Of a stretch of DNA of 64,000 nucleotides, positions 8,240-18,429 are shown in pieces. The notes beneath the pieces were generated by a model that was not told the DNA's origin, made no database searches, and was given only the letters and a program-made list of their open reading frames with translations. Numbering within the stretch: position 1 is the first letter of the stretch; each line of letters starts with the position of its first letter. The DNA comes from Planctomycetota bacterium. GTDB lineage: Bacteria; Planctomycetota; Phycisphaerae; Sedimentisphaerales; Anaerobacaceae. Made by a program: the position numbers and the translations under genes. The stretch covers positions 434,001-498,000 of the forward strand of contig VRUL01000001.1 of the NCBI GenBank assembly GCA_019456145.1. Direction: 5' to 3'.

Positions 8240-11092
8240 CTAAAGCTTTTCTTTCAAAAACTTAGCTGTATAACTTTTCCTGTTCTTGATAATATCCTCC
8301 GGCTTGCCTGTGGCAACGACTTGCCCGCCGGCGTCCCCGCCTTCGGGGCCGAGGTCGATTATATAGTCAGCCATCTTGACAACATCAAGATTATGCTCGA
8401 TTACTACAACGGTATTACCCATATCGCACAGTCGGGCCAATACATTCAAAAGGTTATGAATATCGGCAAAGTGCAGCCCCGTTGTGGGTTCATCGAGCAA
8501 ATACAGGGTATGTCCCGTAGCGGCCTTGCCCAACTCTGAGGAAAGCTTTACCCTTTGAGCCTCCCCGCCTGAAAGCGTCGTTGAAGCCTGGCCTAATTGA
8601 ATGTAGCCAAGCCCAACATCGTTGATTGTCCGTAGAATTCTTGAAATAGTAGGAAAATTAGCAAAGAAATCCAGCGCCTTTTTAATCCTCATATCGAGCA
8701 CATCGGCGATATTTTTGCCTTTGTAGGTGACCTGCATAGTTTCGGGATTGTATCTTTTGCCCCGGCATGTTTGGCAGGTTACATAAACGTCAGGTAAAAA
8801 GTGCATCTCAATCTTTTTTGTTCCCTGTCCGCGGCAGGCTTCACATCGACCGCCTTTGACGTTAAAGCTGAATCGGCCCGGTTTATAGCCGCGAATCTTC
8901 GACTCCCGCGTCAGGCTGAACAGCTTTCTTATCTCGTCGAACACGCCTGTATATGTCGCCGGATTACTCCGCGGCGTCTTTCCGATAGGCGATTGGTTTA
9001 TCTCGATGACCTTATCAATCTGCGAGGTCCCGAGGATGTTTTTGTGTTTGCCGGGCTTTTCGCGCGAGTTATAAAGCCGACGCTTACAGGCAGGCAGCAG
9101 AATCTGGCTCACCAGAGAACTCTTGCCCGACCCCGAAACACCGGTCACGCAGCAAAATACGCCAAGCGGGAATTTGACATCGATATTTTTAAGATTGTTC
9201 TCAGCGGCACTTTTTATTTCGATACATTTTCTCAGGTTGTATTTGCGTCGTTTGGCCGGCAGAGCTATCTTCTTTTTGCCGCTCAGATACTGCCCTGTCA
9301 ACGACTCGGCGCAGCCGGTTATCTTCTCGAAACTACCCTGGGCAACGACTCGGCCGCCCTGCGCTCCGGCTGCCGGACCGATATCAACAATATGTTCCGC
9401 ACTCTTGATAATATCCTCATCGTGCTCAACCACTATAACGGTATTTCCGATTCGGCTAAGCCTCTGCAGTATTCCCAGCAGTCGTTTGTTGTCCCGTTTA
9501 TGTAGACCTATCGTCGGCTCGTCAAGGACGTAGCAGACTCCGACCAGGCCACTACCGACCTGTGTAGCGAGGCGTATTCGCTGCGCTTCACCACCGGAAA
9601 GGGTGCTGCTCTTTCGGTCCAGCGTTAAATACTCGAGCCCGACATCGACCATAAACTTTAGCCTGGCCTTTATTTCCTTTAACACCTGTGTGGCAATCAG
9701 GGTCTTTTCCTTGTCCAATTTCAATTTTTTGAAAAACTGCAGCGCCTTTTCGATGGAAAGCTCGGCCAGTTGATTGATGTTTTTGCCTCCAACGGTTACA
9801 GCGGCGGCTTCCGGCCGAAGCCGTGCACCATTGCAGCTTCTACAGGGCTGCTCCGATAGATAGCTGTGCAGTCTGGTCTTGACGTACTCGCTGGCGGTGT
9901 TCTCCCAGCGCCGGGTGAGATTTGGGATTGCGCCTTCGAATGAGAAGCCGTATTTTTTCCTGTCAGCCGGTGTTGTGCCGTATATTAAAATCCTTTTTAT
10001 TTCCGCCGGTATTTTCTCGAACGATATCGATTTACGGATGCCCACGTTCCTGCAGAACCTTTTAATCAGCCTGTTATAGAAAATATTCATTCTCTTTCCG
10101 CCCTTGCGCCAGGCATCGATGGCACCATTATCCAGCGAGATACTCTTGTCCGGAACAATCAGGTCCGGGTCGAATTCCAGAATGGTCCCAAGACCGTCGC
10201 AGCTTTTGCAGGCACCATAAGGGCTGTTAAAGCTGAACAGGCGCGGCGACAGCTCTTCAAGGGATGCCTGCGGGTGTTTCGGACAGGCGAACTTTTCACT
10301 GTATATGACCTCTTTCCACGAGTTTGTATTTTTTGATTTGCGTTTTTTGCCGGCTTCTTCCGGCTTCTGCACCAATACCAAAAGCACACCGTCAGCCAGT
10401 TTCAGCGCTGTCTCCACCGAATCGGCCAACCGAACACGAACAGAATCCTTGATAATCAACCTGTCGACAACCGCAGCGATATGGTGTTTTTTATTCTTGT
10501 TGAGAGCAGGGACATCGCGCGCGTCGTAAATGGTCCCATCGACTCGTACACGAACAAATCCTTCACGTTGAATACCGACAAAAACGTCTTTGTGCTCGCC
10601 TTTTTTGCCGCGTATCAGTGGAGCACATATCTGGATTTTCGTACCCTCGGGCCAGGTAAGTATTGACTCTACTATTTGTGAAGAGTGCTGGCTGGTAATC
10701 TCTTTTCCGCATACCCAGCAGTGCGGCTGGCCCACACGTGCGAAAAGCAGTCTAAGATAATCATAGATTTCAGTAGTTGTGGCCACCGTTGAGCGGGGGT
10801 TTCCGCCGGCACTTCGCTGCTCAATTGCAATGGTTGGCGGCAGACCGGAAATTTCCCCAACCTCCGGCTTCTGCATTTGTTCGAGGAACTGACGGGCATA
10901 TGTACTGAGCGATTCGACGTATTTTCTCCTGCCCTCAGCGTAAATCGTATCGAAAGCGAGTGAACTTTTACCTGAGCCGCTTATGCCGGTGATTACCACC
11001 AGTTTATCACGCGGAATACTCACATTGATATTCTTTAGATTGTGCTCGGCCGCACCTGTAACCTTAATAACTTTTTCCACTACCTTGGCCAT
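8240..11092 (-). CDS. uvrA: Excinuclease ABC subunit A
   Basis: UvrA, the damage-recognition ATPase of nucleotide excision repair, 950 residues, full length for the family. Two ABC modules: the first Walker A is GISGSGKS (36-43), the second GVSGSGKSS near 640. Each has the LSGGEAQR signature and a DEPT Walker B. Zinc-binding pairs are present (CWVCGKE; CPKH...CKSC; CEAC...CQTC). Start ATG is supported by the conserved opening [14 protein letters not shown]. It is transcribed away from endonuclease V, which starts 140 bases upstream on the other strand, giving a divergent pair of DNA-repair genes. Confidence 0.98.
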   Translation of the reverse strand: MAKVVEKVIKVTGAAEHNLKNINVSIPRDKLVVITGISGSGKSSLAFDTIYAEGRRKYVESLSTYARQFLEQMQKPEVGEISGLPPTIAIEQRSAGGNPRSTVATTTEIYDYLRLLFARVGQPHCWVCGKEITSQHSSQIVESILTWPEGTKIQICAPLIRGKKGEHKDVFVGIQREGFVRVRVDGTIYDARDVPALNKNKKHHIAAVVDRLIIKDSVRVRLADSVETALKLADGVLLVLVQKPEEAGKKRKSKNTNSWKEVIYSEKFACPKHPQASLEELSPRLFSFNSPYGACKSCDGLGTILEFDPDLIVPDKSISLDNGAIDAWRKGGKRMNIFYNRLIKRFCRNVGIRKSISFEKIPAEIKRILIYGTTPADRKKYGFSFEGAIPNLTRRWENTASEYVKTRLHSYLSEQPCRSCNGARLRPEAAAVTVGGKNINQLAELSIEKALQFFKKLKLDKEKTLIATQVLKEIKARLKFMVDVGLEYLTLDRKSSTLSGGEAQRIRLATQVGSGLVGVCYVLDEPTIGLHKRDNKRLLGILQRLSRIGNTVIVVEHDEDIIKSAEHIVDIGPAAGAQGGRVVAQGSFEKITGCAESLTGQYLSGKKKIALPAKRRKYNLRKCIEIKSAAENNLKNIDVKFPLGVFCCVTGVSGSGKSSLVSQILLPACKRRLYNSREKPGKHKNILGTSQIDKVIEINQSPIGKTPRSNPATYTGVFDEIRKLFSLTRESKIRGYKPGRFSFNVKGGRCEACRGQGTKKIEMHFLPDVYVTCQTCRGKRYNPETMQVTYKGKNIADVLDMRIKKALDFFANFPTISRILRTINDVGLGYIQLGQASTTLSGGEAQRVKLSSELGKAATGHTLYLLDEPTTGLHFADIHNLLNVLARLCDMGNTVVVIEHNLDVVKMADYIIDLGPEGGDAGGQVVATGKPEDIIKNRKSYTAKFLKEKL

Positions 11093-11232
11093 TCGACTTT
11101 CTTACTGAAACAGGTAATAAGTACTGCTGCGAAAAATCCGACAATAATCCAAACTAATAATTCTACCATATTTCCACAAGAAAGGTAAAATGTTTTCTTG
11201 TTATTCGTGTTCAGGCAGGTATACGAAAAAGT

Positions 11233-11976
11233 ATGCGGACAAAGGACTTACATAGCTGGAATTTGCCTTATTCACAGGCCATAGGGCTGCAAAAGCGCCT
11301 CGCCGGCAAAGTGCGGTTTACCGCGCTAAACAAGACACGAAAGCTAATCGCCGGTGTTGACTGTGCCTTCAGTAAAGACGGCAAAAAAATCATTGCTGCT
11401 GTTGTAGTGCTAAAGCTGCCGGACTTTGCCCCCGTAGAAACGGCATCTGCTTTACGAACAGTGACGTTTCCCTACATTCCGGGCCTGCTTTCTTTTCGTG
11501 AGGCTCCTGCCTGCATTACTGCGGTCCGAAAACTTAAAACCGAGCCTGATATATTCATCATTGACGGCCAGGGCATTGCCCATCCCCGCCGACTCGGCCT
11601 GGCGGCACATCTGGGCCTGTTTTTCGATAAGCCCACCATCGGCTGCGCAAAAAGCAGACTCATCGGTTTCTTTGAAGAACCACCGCCGGAAAAAGGCTCC
11701 TACAGCCTGTTGAAAGATAAGAAAGGCGTGAAACAAGATACGCAGCACGCAATACGCGATACGCAATACGAGACTATCGGCGCGGTAGTTAGAACTCAAG
11801 CTAATGTTAAACCGCTTTTTGTTTCGGTGGGTAACAAGTGTCTGCTAAAAGACGCGATTAAAATCACCCTGGCCTGCACAACCAAATACCGCCTGCCTGA
11901 ACCTACCCGTCTTGCCCATCAACTGGTCGGTAAACTAAGAGCCTATCCGAAGCACAGCCTTACTTCTCTGAAATGA
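11233..11976 (+). CDS. nfi: Endonuclease V, with a repeat-like in-frame insertion
   Basis: Deoxyinosine 3' endonuclease, 247 residues. Family motifs are clear: AGVDCAFS with the catalytic Asp, TFPYIPGLLSFREAPA, IIDGQGIAHPRRLGLAAHLG, TIGCAKSRLIG, IGAVVRTQANVKPLFVSVGN and YRLPEPTRLAH. Between the residues normally written as DKGE and IGAV there are about 14 extra residues (VKQDTQHAIRDTQY), encoded by 11728-11771. That DNA is a run of ATACGC/ACGCAATACG units resembling repeats at 19.6 and 20.0 kb. The frame is kept and catalytic motifs are intact, so activity is plausible. The 3' end overlaps the convergent cyclophilin gene by 17 bases. Confidence 0.93.
   Translation: MRTKDLHSWNLPYSQAIGLQKRLAGKVRFTALNKTRKLIAGVDCAFSKDGKKIIAAVVVLKLPDFAPVETASALRTVTFPYIPGLLSFREAPACITAVRKLKTEPDIFIIDGQGIAHPRRLGLAAHLGLFFDKPTIGCAKSRLIGFFEEPPPEKGSYSLLKDKKGVKQDTQHAIRDTQYETIGAVVRTQANVKPLFVSVGNKCLLKDAIKITLACTTKYRLPEPTRLAHQLVGKLRAYPKHSLTSLK
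11728..11771 (+). repeat. ATACGC-rich insertion inside nfi
   Basis: A 44-base in-frame segment built of ATACGCA, ACGCAATACGC and GATACGCAATACGA units. It is absent from the usual endonuclease V alignment at this position. Similar ATACGACATACGCAATACGA strings occur in the intergenic repeats at 19621-19638 and 19980-19999. Confidence 0.6.
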
Positions 11977-12472
11977 CCCTGGCCGATTTTATCAGGACCG
12001 GCTCAACGGGGACATCGTCCATACCCATCTGATTGGTTGTCTTGACTGCCGAGATTTTATCTACGGCTTCCATACCTTCGACAACCTTGCCGAATACCGC
12101 GTATCCGGGATTGCTATTGTCAACATAATTTAGAGAGTCATTGTTTGTATTGTTGACGAAAAACTGCGCTGTTGCGCTGTCAGGATCATTGGTTCGGGCC
12201 ATCGCGAGAGTGCCTCGGTCGTTTTTTAATCCATTGCTCGCTTCGTTGGCAATCGGCGCATGCGTTTCTTTCTTAGTCATCTCCGCTGTGAATCCGCCTC
12301 CCTGTATCATAAAATCCGGTATAACCCGGTGAAATATCGTCCCGTCATAAAATTCTTCCTCTGCATACTGAAGAAAGTTTTTTACCGTAACAGGTGCAGC
12401 TTCCTGGTTAAGCTCGATGACCATGTCCCCCATACTCGTTTCCAATTTTACCTTCCTGGACCCATTATCCAT
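11960..12472 (-). CDS. Cyclophilin-type peptidyl-prolyl cis-trans isomerase
   Basis: Single-domain cyclophilin of 170 residues. It contains KLETSMGDMVIELN, the catalytic segment TIFHRVIPDFMIQGG, GTLAMART, SATAQFFVNN and YAVFGKVVEGM. The ATG at 12472 is chosen because AAGGAG lies 9 bases upstream; an upstream ATG would add 19 basic residues. No signal peptide is evident with this start, so a cytoplasmic protein is likely. It converges on nfi and the two coding regions overlap by 17 bases. The Gfo/Idh gene lies about 70 bases upstream in the same direction. Confidence 0.93.
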   Translation of the reverse strand: MDNGSRKVKLETSMGDMVIELNQEAAPVTVKNFLQYAEEEFYDGTIFHRVIPDFMIQGGGFTAEMTKKETHAPIANEASNGLKNDRGTLAMARTNDPDSATAQFFVNNTNNDSLNYVDNSNPGYAVFGKVVEGMEAVDKISAVKTTNQMGMDDVPVEPVLIKSARVISEK

Positions 12473-12541
12473 ATCCTTCGACTCCTTACTTATCTTCCTG
12501 GTTCGGCCGGCCATCAAAGCAACAGCCATCGATTTTATATA

Positions 12542-13570
12542 TTATATGGTATCTGTTATTTTCTCATTCCACTTGTGTTTTTTGATTGAGGCCAGGATTT
12601 TCTGGGCACATTGCAGGGCGGCCAGGCCCTCTTGAGCGCTGACCTCAGGCTGAAGCTCCTTGTCGGCAACGGCCCCTAAAAAGGATTCCTGCTGTAGACG
12701 GACAGGCTCTTTGTCATCTATGGCAAGATGCTCTATGTGCAATAAATCCGGCCAGTTTACTTCCGTCAGGTTTAAATCACCGCCATCCTTGTGCTCCTGT
12801 ATCCACTTGACAACGTTAATATTTGGGTCAGCCTTAATGATAATCCCGCTTTTTTTAAGATAATCCAGGCTCAAATATGCCTGTCGGCTGAATACGCGCA
12901 CCTTTCTTTCTGTTCCAAGAGCCACTCGTGAGGCGGTGATATTTGCGATACAGCCGTTCTCGAACACGATTCTGGCGTTACATATGTCCTCCTTATCATC
13001 GGCAATGACACCGACGCCTACGGCGTCCACTTTCTTAATTTTGCTTGCGGCCAGGGACAGAATAATATCTATATCGTGTATCATTACATCCAGCACAACT
13101 CCGATGTCAGTCGAGCGGAACGGATATGGGCTGATGCGGTTGGCTTCGATAAACTTCGGTTCTATATCGAGCCGCTTCATCACCTGCACAACCGGATTGC
13201 AGCGCTCGGAGTGGCCTACTGCCACGACGCAGTTATTTTTTCTCGCAAGGGCCACAATCTTTTTACCTTCTCTGACATTGGCCGCAAGGGGCTTTTCAAT
13301 CAGCACCGCGATTTTGTTTTTGATAAATACTTTTGCCAGCTTCAGGTGTGTAACCGTCGGAGTCGCTATCGTTACCGCATCAACCTTGTCCAGAACATCG
13401 GCACAATCGGTAAAGGCAGAACATCCATATTGATCGGCCACGCGTTTTGCCTTCTCAGAATCTATATCAACTACGGCAACAAGGTCGCTCTGAGGAAGCT
13501 GCCCGTAGACCTTGGCGTGTATCGCCCCCATTTTGCCTACACCTATAACTGCGGTACGTATCTTATCCAC
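12542..13570 (-). CDS. Gfo/Idh/MocA-family oxidoreductase beside lpxA
   Basis: NAD(P)-dependent sugar dehydrogenase-like protein, 342 residues. The Rossmann start is VIGVGKMGAIHAKVYG. ATPTVTHLKLA and LIEKPLAANVREG carry the family EKP catalytic lysine, and a C-terminal alpha/beta domain has HDIDIILSL. It follows lpxA by 59 bases in the same direction and is the last gene of the lipid A set. Some bacteria have a Gfo/Idh enzyme, GnnA, which oxidises UDP-GlcNAc at C3 so that GnnB can make the diamino sugar for amide-linked lipid A. The position suggests a related role, but no GnnB aminotransferase is present in the window. Confidence 0.85.
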   Translation of the reverse strand: MDKIRTAVIGVGKMGAIHAKVYGQLPQSDLVAVVDIDSEKAKRVADQYGCSAFTDCADVLDKVDAVTIATPTVTHLKLAKVFIKNKIAVLIEKPLAANVREGKKIVALARKNNCVVAVGHSERCNPVVQVMKRLDIEPKFIEANRISPYPFRSTDIGVVLDVMIHDIDIILSLAASKIKKVDAVGVGVIADDKEDICNARIVFENGCIANITASRVALGTERKVRVFSRQAYLSLDYLKKSGIIIKADPNINVVKWIQEHKDGGDLNLTEVNWPDLLHIEHLAIDDKEPVRLQQESFLGAVADKELQPEVSAQEGLAALQCAQKILASIKKHKWNEKITDTI

Positions 13571-13629
13571 TGATTATTTCCTTGTTGCTCATGTCACGAT
13601 CCACAGATTAAGAATCACGATTCTATCTA

Positions 13630-14433
13630 TTATTTGAACTTCTCAAGGTATCTGCCATAGCGATGCTCGCTGCTTTTGATTATCATATCAACCATGGCCC
13701 GAACATTCTCATCGATTCCGTCCTCCTGTGACAGTGCTTTTGCATTCTCCAGAAGCGCATCATCATTGCGGTAAAGCCTCTTGTATGCCTCGAATATTTT
13801 CTCCTGTTGCTCTTCATTCATGCCGGCTCGTTCCAGGCCCCGCTTATTAACGCCGCGAATTATTGACGGGTAGTGCCCGCTGACAATCAGAAATGGCGGA
13901 ATATCGCGAGTAATACCCGCAAGTCCCGCTGCGTAGCACCATTTGCCTACAGTTACAAACTGGTGCATACCTGCAAGACCACTGAACCAGGCGCCGGTCT
14001 CAATCTTACAATGACCGCCTATTTGCACAGAATTACTCATAACAATCATATCTTCGAGTGTACTGTCGTGTCCGATGTGCACACCGACCATCAACAGATT
14101 ATCGTTTCCTACTTTCGCTATTTCCCCCCTGTGGGCACTCAGATGGACTGTTACCTGCTCGCGAAAGTTGTTTCTGTCACCTATCATCAGTCCGCCTATC
14201 TCGGCGTCCGGGCTCAGGCCCAGTATTTGTGGCCTGCCGCCAATCACACAATTGGCAAAGAAGTGATTGTTTTGACCAATATTGACATTTTTGCCAATCA
14301 CTACATTAGCGTCAATGACTGTACCAGCGCCAATTGAAACCATGCTGTCGATAACACAATTAGGCCCAATTGTAACGCCATCACCTAATTGCGCCTCCTT
14401 TGAAACCACTGCACTGGAATGTACTTTAATCAT
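13630..14433 (-). CDS. lpxA: Acyl-ACP--UDP-N-acetylglucosamine O-acyltransferase
   Basis: LpxA, first acyl transfer of lipid A synthesis; 267 residues. Left-handed beta-helix hexapeptide repeats run from about residue 5 to 180 (IGPNCVIDSMVSIGAGTVID and following). They contain the catalytic-region histidine stretch in TVHLSAHRG and HIGHDSTLED, then the C-terminal helical domain NKRGLERAGMNEEQQEKIFEAY. IRGVNKRGLERAG is typical of LpxA rather than LpxD. It lies 46 bases after the lpxC-fabZ stop, in order lpxD, lpxC-fabZ, lpxA, as in other Planctomycetes and Bacteroidetes. Confidence 0.96.
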   Translation of the reverse strand: MIKVHSSAVVSKEAQLGDGVTIGPNCVIDSMVSIGAGTVIDANVVIGKNVNIGQNNHFFANCVIGGRPQILGLSPDAEIGGLMIGDRNNFREQVTVHLSAHRGEIAKVGNDNLLMVGVHIGHDSTLEDMIVMSNSVQIGGHCKIETGAWFSGLAGMHQFVTVGKWCYAAGLAGITRDIPPFLIVSGHYPSIIRGVNKRGLERAGMNEEQQEKIFEAYKRLYRNDDALLENAKALSQEDGIDENVRAMVDMIIKSSEHRYGRYLEKFK

Positions 14434-14479
14434 CTTTAGTTTTCACCTAAAACTCAACACTCGAATTTCTAAATTACTG

Positions 14480-15790
14480 CTATATTTTTTCTTCGTCGAC
14501 GAGCATAAATTTGATTTGGGCTTCAGCGGCTACTTTGTCACCTACCATTGCCCTGCACCGACACTGTGCAGTCCTTTTCCGAAGACGCACTGTCTCGGCA
14601 ATAAGAACAAGCTGGTCGCCTGGGACAACGGGTTTACGCAATTTTACACCATCCATGCTCAACAGTACGGCCAGCTTGCCTGTGTGTTCCAGTCTCTGTG
14701 CAAATAATATGCCGGATATCTGCGCCATCGCTTCTACGATTAGAACGCCGGGCATAATAGGCGTACCGGGAAAATGGCCCTGGAAGAATTGCTCATTGAA
14801 GCTCACGTTCTTTATCCCTTTGATTCGCGTTTCGCCTTCGATTTCGACTATTCTGTCCACCAGCAAAAACGGATATCTATGTGGCAGAATCTTGGCAATC
14901 TGCCTAATATCTAAAAGTGCGTCGGTCCCGAACTTTTGCATTCGCTCCCGCTGCTCAGCGGCTTCATACAATTTTGTTACAAGCCGCTGGTTCAGCGAAT
15001 GCCCGCTCTTATAGGCCACAATCCTGCCGCAAAGCCCTCGGCCGACCAACGCAAGATCGCCAATTAAATCAGCGATCTTATGCCTGACACATTCGTTAGG
15101 AAATCTGAAACTGTTCTTAATGGGGCCATCTGAGTTGAGTACCAGAATATCACGGGGACCGAGGTGTGTCCCCATCCCGCGGGCTTGGAATTGTTTTGCC
15201 TCAGTTTCAAGCAAAAATGTCCGGGCAGGTGCCAGATTCTTCTCAAAATTCTCCGCCGTAAGCCGACAGCTAAAAATCTGTCTGCCGATAGCAGTGTGAC
15301 CGCCGTAATCCAGGTCGTATGTGATATTTAATCCGTCATCGGCGTATGGCAGGGCGTATATAGACGCATCACCAGCGGTAATGCTAATCGGCTCGCTGAT
15401 AACAAACTCTTTATGTTTCTGGGCCTGCTCAACCAGGCCGGTGCGTTTTAGGACCTTGAAATACTCAGCACAACTGCAATCCGGAGCCGGCAGCTCTGAG
15501 CCGTCAACCTCTATGACCAGATTATCAATTGATAACGCATTGATAGCAGCCAAACAATGCTCGACGGTTTCTATACTGACAGAGCCTTTCTTTATCGTTG
15601 TTCGACGACTTCGCTGGGCAAGATTACTGGCAACGGCACTAATCCTTACTGCCTCCGGGATATCGGTGCGGACGAAAACCACTCCGGAATCTGCAGGAGC
15701 AGGGCGAAAGACAACCTTTGCTTCCTTGCCCCCAAACATACCACGACCGGAAAGCCTGCTTTCACTTTTTATTGTCTTCTGCAGCTTCAA
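14480..15790 (-). CDS. lpxC-fabZ: Fused UDP-3-O-acyl-GlcNAc deacetylase / 3-hydroxyacyl-ACP dehydratase
   Basis: Bifunctional protein of 436 residues. The LpxC half (1-285) has the zinc ligands in VEHCLAA and in [15 protein letters not shown], plus KSGHSLN. The FabZ half (about 290-436) has [14 protein letters not shown], the dehydratase histidine in [20 protein letters not shown] and a hot-dog fold ending. The same fusion is known in Bacteroidetes and Planctomycetes and couples lipid A deacetylation with 3-hydroxyacyl supply. The reading frame begins at a TTG inside the 3' end of lpxD, giving a 29-base overlap and probable translational coupling. A GGTGGAAAG stretch precedes the TTG. The LpxC metal-site neighbour is APDCSC where many enzymes have a DGS motif. 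Confidence 0.96.
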   Translation of the reverse strand: MKLQKTIKSESRLSGRGMFGGKEAKVVFRPAPADSGVVFVRTDIPEAVRISAVASNLAQRSRRTTIKKGSVSIETVEHCLAAINALSIDNLVIEVDGSELPAPDCSCAEYFKVLKRTGLVEQAQKHKEFVISEPISITAGDASIYALPYADDGLNITYDLDYGGHTAIGRQIFSCRLTAENFEKNLAPARTFLLETEAKQFQARGMGTHLGPRDILVLNSDGPIKNSFRFPNECVRHKIADLIGDLALVGRGLCGRIVAYKSGHSLNQRLVTKLYEAAEQRERMQKFGTDALLDIRQIAKILPHRYPFLLVDRIVEIEGETRIKGIKNVSFNEQFFQGHFPGTPIMPGVLIVEAMAQISGILFAQRLEHTGKLAVLLSMDGVKLRKPVVPGDQLVLIAETVRLRKRTAQCRCRAMVGDKVAAEAQIKFMLVDEEKI

Positions 15791-16868
15791 GTCTTTCCAC
15801 CCTCTTGCTCAGTTGTTTTAATTGTTTATTCAGCTTCGGCAAACGCTTCATCAGGCCCATTATCTGGAATGCTTCCTTACTGTTAATTGCCGGCGAGCCT
15901 ACTACCTTTTCACCAGCCCCTATATCGTTCATAACGCCGGCCTGAGCGCCAATTATTACACCATCTCCTATTTCTATATTGTCAGTAAGGCCGACCTGAC
16001 CGGCTAAAACAACACCGTCGCCGAGCTTGCAACTGCCGGAAATGCCCACCTGGCCTGCTATCAGGCAGTTCTTGCCAATAACTACATTATGAGCAATTTG
16101 TACGAGATTATCTACCTTTGTTCCTGGCCCGATTATGGTATTTCCGAATTTCGCACGGTCAATGCAGCAGTTAGCTCCTATCTCCACAAAGTCTTCAATC
16201 ACTACACCTCCGTTGTGAGGAATTAGTTTATGGCTGCCCTCGATAAGCGAATAACCAAAACCAGTTGAGCCTATCGTTGTGTTTGCCTGAATCACCACGT
16301 TATTGCCTAAATGACAGTTGTGGTAAACAACAACATTGCTGTCGAGATGGCAATTGTTGCCGATTGTCGAATTCTCCCCTATTTTGCATCCACCGGCAAC
16401 TACGCTGTTTGGCCCGATTTCAACTCCGTCCTCAATTACTACGAAAGCACCGATAGCAACACCTTTGGCTATCCTGGCACTTTCGGCAACCTTCGCACTT
16501 GGGTCAAAACCTTCGCTCAAAGGTTTCAAATTGGGCGCGAAAATATTCAAAGCCTCTATCAGGGCGGCATCGACATTTTTGACAATCAATTGGGGCTTGT
16601 CCAAATCCTCGATGCGCATCCCGGCGATGACCGCACCTGCCAGCGACTGCTTAACTGCTGATAGATACTTAACGTTTGCGTTAGTTCCGGAATGCACATG
16701 ATTTTCTTTAGAGCCCCGGATAAAGGCAATTTCATTTTCCCCGGCCGTCTCTATCGTACCAACGCCGTTTATTTGCCCGGAGCCATCACCGATCAGCTCA
16801 GCACCCAGCCGTTCAGCCAATTGTGCAACCGTCAATCTCATGGAAATTCCTTTTACCGTCAATTTCAC
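15762..16868 (-). CDS. lpxD: UDP-3-O-acylglucosamine N-acyltransferase
   Basis: LpxD, third step of lipid A synthesis; 368 residues. An N-terminal uridine-binding domain ([19 protein letters not shown]) is followed by a long left-handed beta-helix with many IGxN/hexapeptide turns. The catalytic His lies in [11 protein letters not shown], and a C-terminal coiled helix [24 protein letters not shown] closes the protein. Two starts are plausible: GTG at 16868 with a strong GGAGG six bases upstream, and ATG at 16841 with AAGGAA. The first is given because its ribosome site is stronger. It opens the lipid A operon. The 5' flank up to 17440 contains no other gene. Confidence 0.95.
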   Translation of the reverse strand: MKLTVKGISMRLTVAQLAERLGAELIGDGSGQINGVGTIETAGENEIAFIRGSKENHVHSGTNANVKYLSAVKQSLAGAVIAGMRIEDLDKPQLIVKNVDAALIEALNIFAPNLKPLSEGFDPSAKVAESARIAKGVAIGAFVVIEDGVEIGPNSVVAGGCKIGENSTIGNNCHLDSNVVVYHNCHLGNNVVIQANTTIGSTGFGYSLIEGSHKLIPHNGGVVIEDFVEIGANCCIDRAKFGNTIIGPGTKVDNLVQIAHNVVIGKNCLIAGQVGISGSCKLGDGVVLAGQVGLTDNIEIGDGVIIGAQAGVMNDIGAGEKVVGSPAINSKEAFQIMGLMKRLPKLNKQLKQLSKRVERLEAAEDNKK

Positions 16869-17070
16869 TTCTCTCCTCCATATTCACTTATCCTTAATCT
16901 CACATTTCCCGGATAAAGTCTTAAAAAACATAATTTTCTCCTTACGACATCGATAATCTTGCCAAAATCACCTTAAACGGTCAAGAAATTTCTTTTCTGA
17001 GCAGGTTTTACTGAAAATTTGCATAAAAACACGTTTTTTTACGCCCCGCCTTTCTTTCTTATAAAAAACC

Positions 17071-17223
17071 GCGACGTTTCTCGTCGCTTCAATATCGGTT
17101 AGCCCCGCCACCTGTGGGCGGGGTTGTTAGCCCCTTGCACGGCAAGGGATTTCTTGTCATTGCCAGCGCAGCGCGGCAATCTCTTCTGTCATCCCCACGT
17201 AGGGGCAACCCCTGTGGTTGCCC
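17071..17223. repeat. Cluster of six consecutive hairpins
   Basis: Between lpxD (start 16868) and the DUF2971 gene (17441) there is no convincing gene, but six short inverted repeats lie close together. They are GCGACG/CGTCGC (17071-17087), CCCCGCC/GGCGGGG (17103-17123), CCCTTGC/GCAAGGG (17132-17148), ATTGCC/GGCAAT (17159-17180), CCCC/GGGG (17193-17205) and GGGCAACC/GGTTGCCC (17203-17223). The last two overlap and exclude each other. The run looks like REP-type mobile palindromes. The remaining 16869-17070 and 17224-17440 are AT-rich and show no further structure I can support. Confidence 0.7.
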
Positions 17224-17440
17224 TGATATGCTTTTCCCTTCAAAATTTCCTTGACACATTAAGGAATTTATGTTATATCCTGTCCCCAATGGCTTGATGT
17301 GGACATCTTGAAGAGTGCATGCGAAATATGAGATATGAAATTTTCGACGGGAAGTCTTTGTTTCCCGTTTTATGCAGTACACCGGAGGCGTATAAAACTG
17401 TATAATCATTGTTAGATGAATGAAATGATCAATAGCAAAA

Positions 17441-18334
17441 ATGAATGTTAATCCGAATCACCCAAAAAGTTTTTTTAAGTATATGTCGGCCTCAACTGCT
17501 GAGAAAGTACTAAAAAATAGAACTTTACGCTGGAGTCACCCAATCGAGTTTGATGATACACTTGATGTGGCTCAAGTATGCGACGGAAAAATGGACCGAA
17601 ATAAACAAAAACAAATCCATGATGCAATTATAGACTTGGCAGCAAGTTCACCTGCCAATCTTAATAAAAGAAATACTAATAAAATATTTAAGTGTTTATC
17701 TTCCTTAATATCATTATTCGGTAGTGGCAAGTCTTCGGCTATTTCAGAACTAAAGAAAGGCAGCGTGGATATTTCAAATAGTATTGCTGAAATAAATGAA
17801 CGCTGGAAAGAGATTAGAAATGATTTCCGAATACTATGCCTTAGTATAGAGAAAGATAATCATCATTTATGGAATAAATATGCAGAGGAACACAAGGGGG
17901 TAGTAATAGAGTTAGCTTGCAGAGACAGTTCGGACTCCCCTTGGCTTATTGCTAAACCTGTAGAATATGTTAACGAAAAAAACCTTTTCATAACTAAGGA
18001 GGATTGGGCTGAAATATCGATTCTTGAACTAAAAAAGGCTGTAGAATACTTATTTGAAAAATGCACTTTAAGAAAGGCTAAAGACAATAAACACAAATGG
18101 TTCGAGCAGAATGAATGGCGTATCCCATCTTTTTGCAGGCACCACGAAACAGGAACTATATCAGATTACGGTGTAAACCCGAATGATTTTTCGGCTGTTT
18201 ATTTTGGTCATAAAATGGATTTCGAAACTCAAGATGATTTACTCAGTTTATTAGTTGGTGAATTAGGTCACGTATCTGCATTCCGATGTGAACTTGATAG
18301 CTCGCAGAATATATCTTTCAGAAAGCTTAATTAG
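17441..18334 (+). CDS. DUF2971-domain protein, copy A
   Basis: Protein of 297 residues matching the DUF2971 pattern: FFKYMSASTAEKVLKNRTLRWS and a short D-containing turn (FDDTLDV) at the N-terminus. The mid-protein segment RILCLSIEKDNHHLWNKYAEEHKGVVIEL is diagnostic of the family, and EWRIPSF lies near the C-terminus. No signal peptide or membrane segment is seen. The gene is AT-rich and faces plus while both neighbouring operons face minus, so recent acquisition is likely. A related gene follows after 95 bases. The family has no firmly established biochemical function known to me. It is often seen as a lone accessory gene; a defence or stress role would be speculation. Confidence 0.8.
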   Translation: MNVNPNHPKSFFKYMSASTAEKVLKNRTLRWSHPIEFDDTLDVAQVCDGKMDRNKQKQIHDAIIDLAASSPANLNKRNTNKIFKCLSSLISLFGSGKSSAISELKKGSVDISNSIAEINERWKEIRNDFRILCLSIEKDNHHLWNKYAEEHKGVVIELACRDSSDSPWLIAKPVEYVNEKNLFITKEDWAEISILELKKAVEYLFEKCTLRKAKDNKHKWFEQNEWRIPSFCRHHETGTISDYGVNPNDFSAVYFGHKMDFETQDDLLSLLVGELGHVSAFRCELDSSQNISFRKLN

Positions 18335-18429
18335 CTCCATGTGTCAAATAATTGCATGAGGTGACAGAAAGAATCTTTTAGGAAAAAAATAAAAGCTTTG
18401 TATAGTCGTTAGCGTTTAGTGGGGTGTGA

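Noticed and set aside
11045..11070. TGTAACCTTAATAAC resembling the ECF element, inside uvrA
   Set aside because: It lies within codons at the uvrA 5' end, lacks the AAGTAAC part at the right distance and the flanking identity of the two real copies.
17089..17409. 106-residue minus-strand open frame
   Set aside because: It translates the hairpin cluster (for example GLPLRGDDRRD and LPCKGLTTPP), a typical false protein from palindromic repeats.
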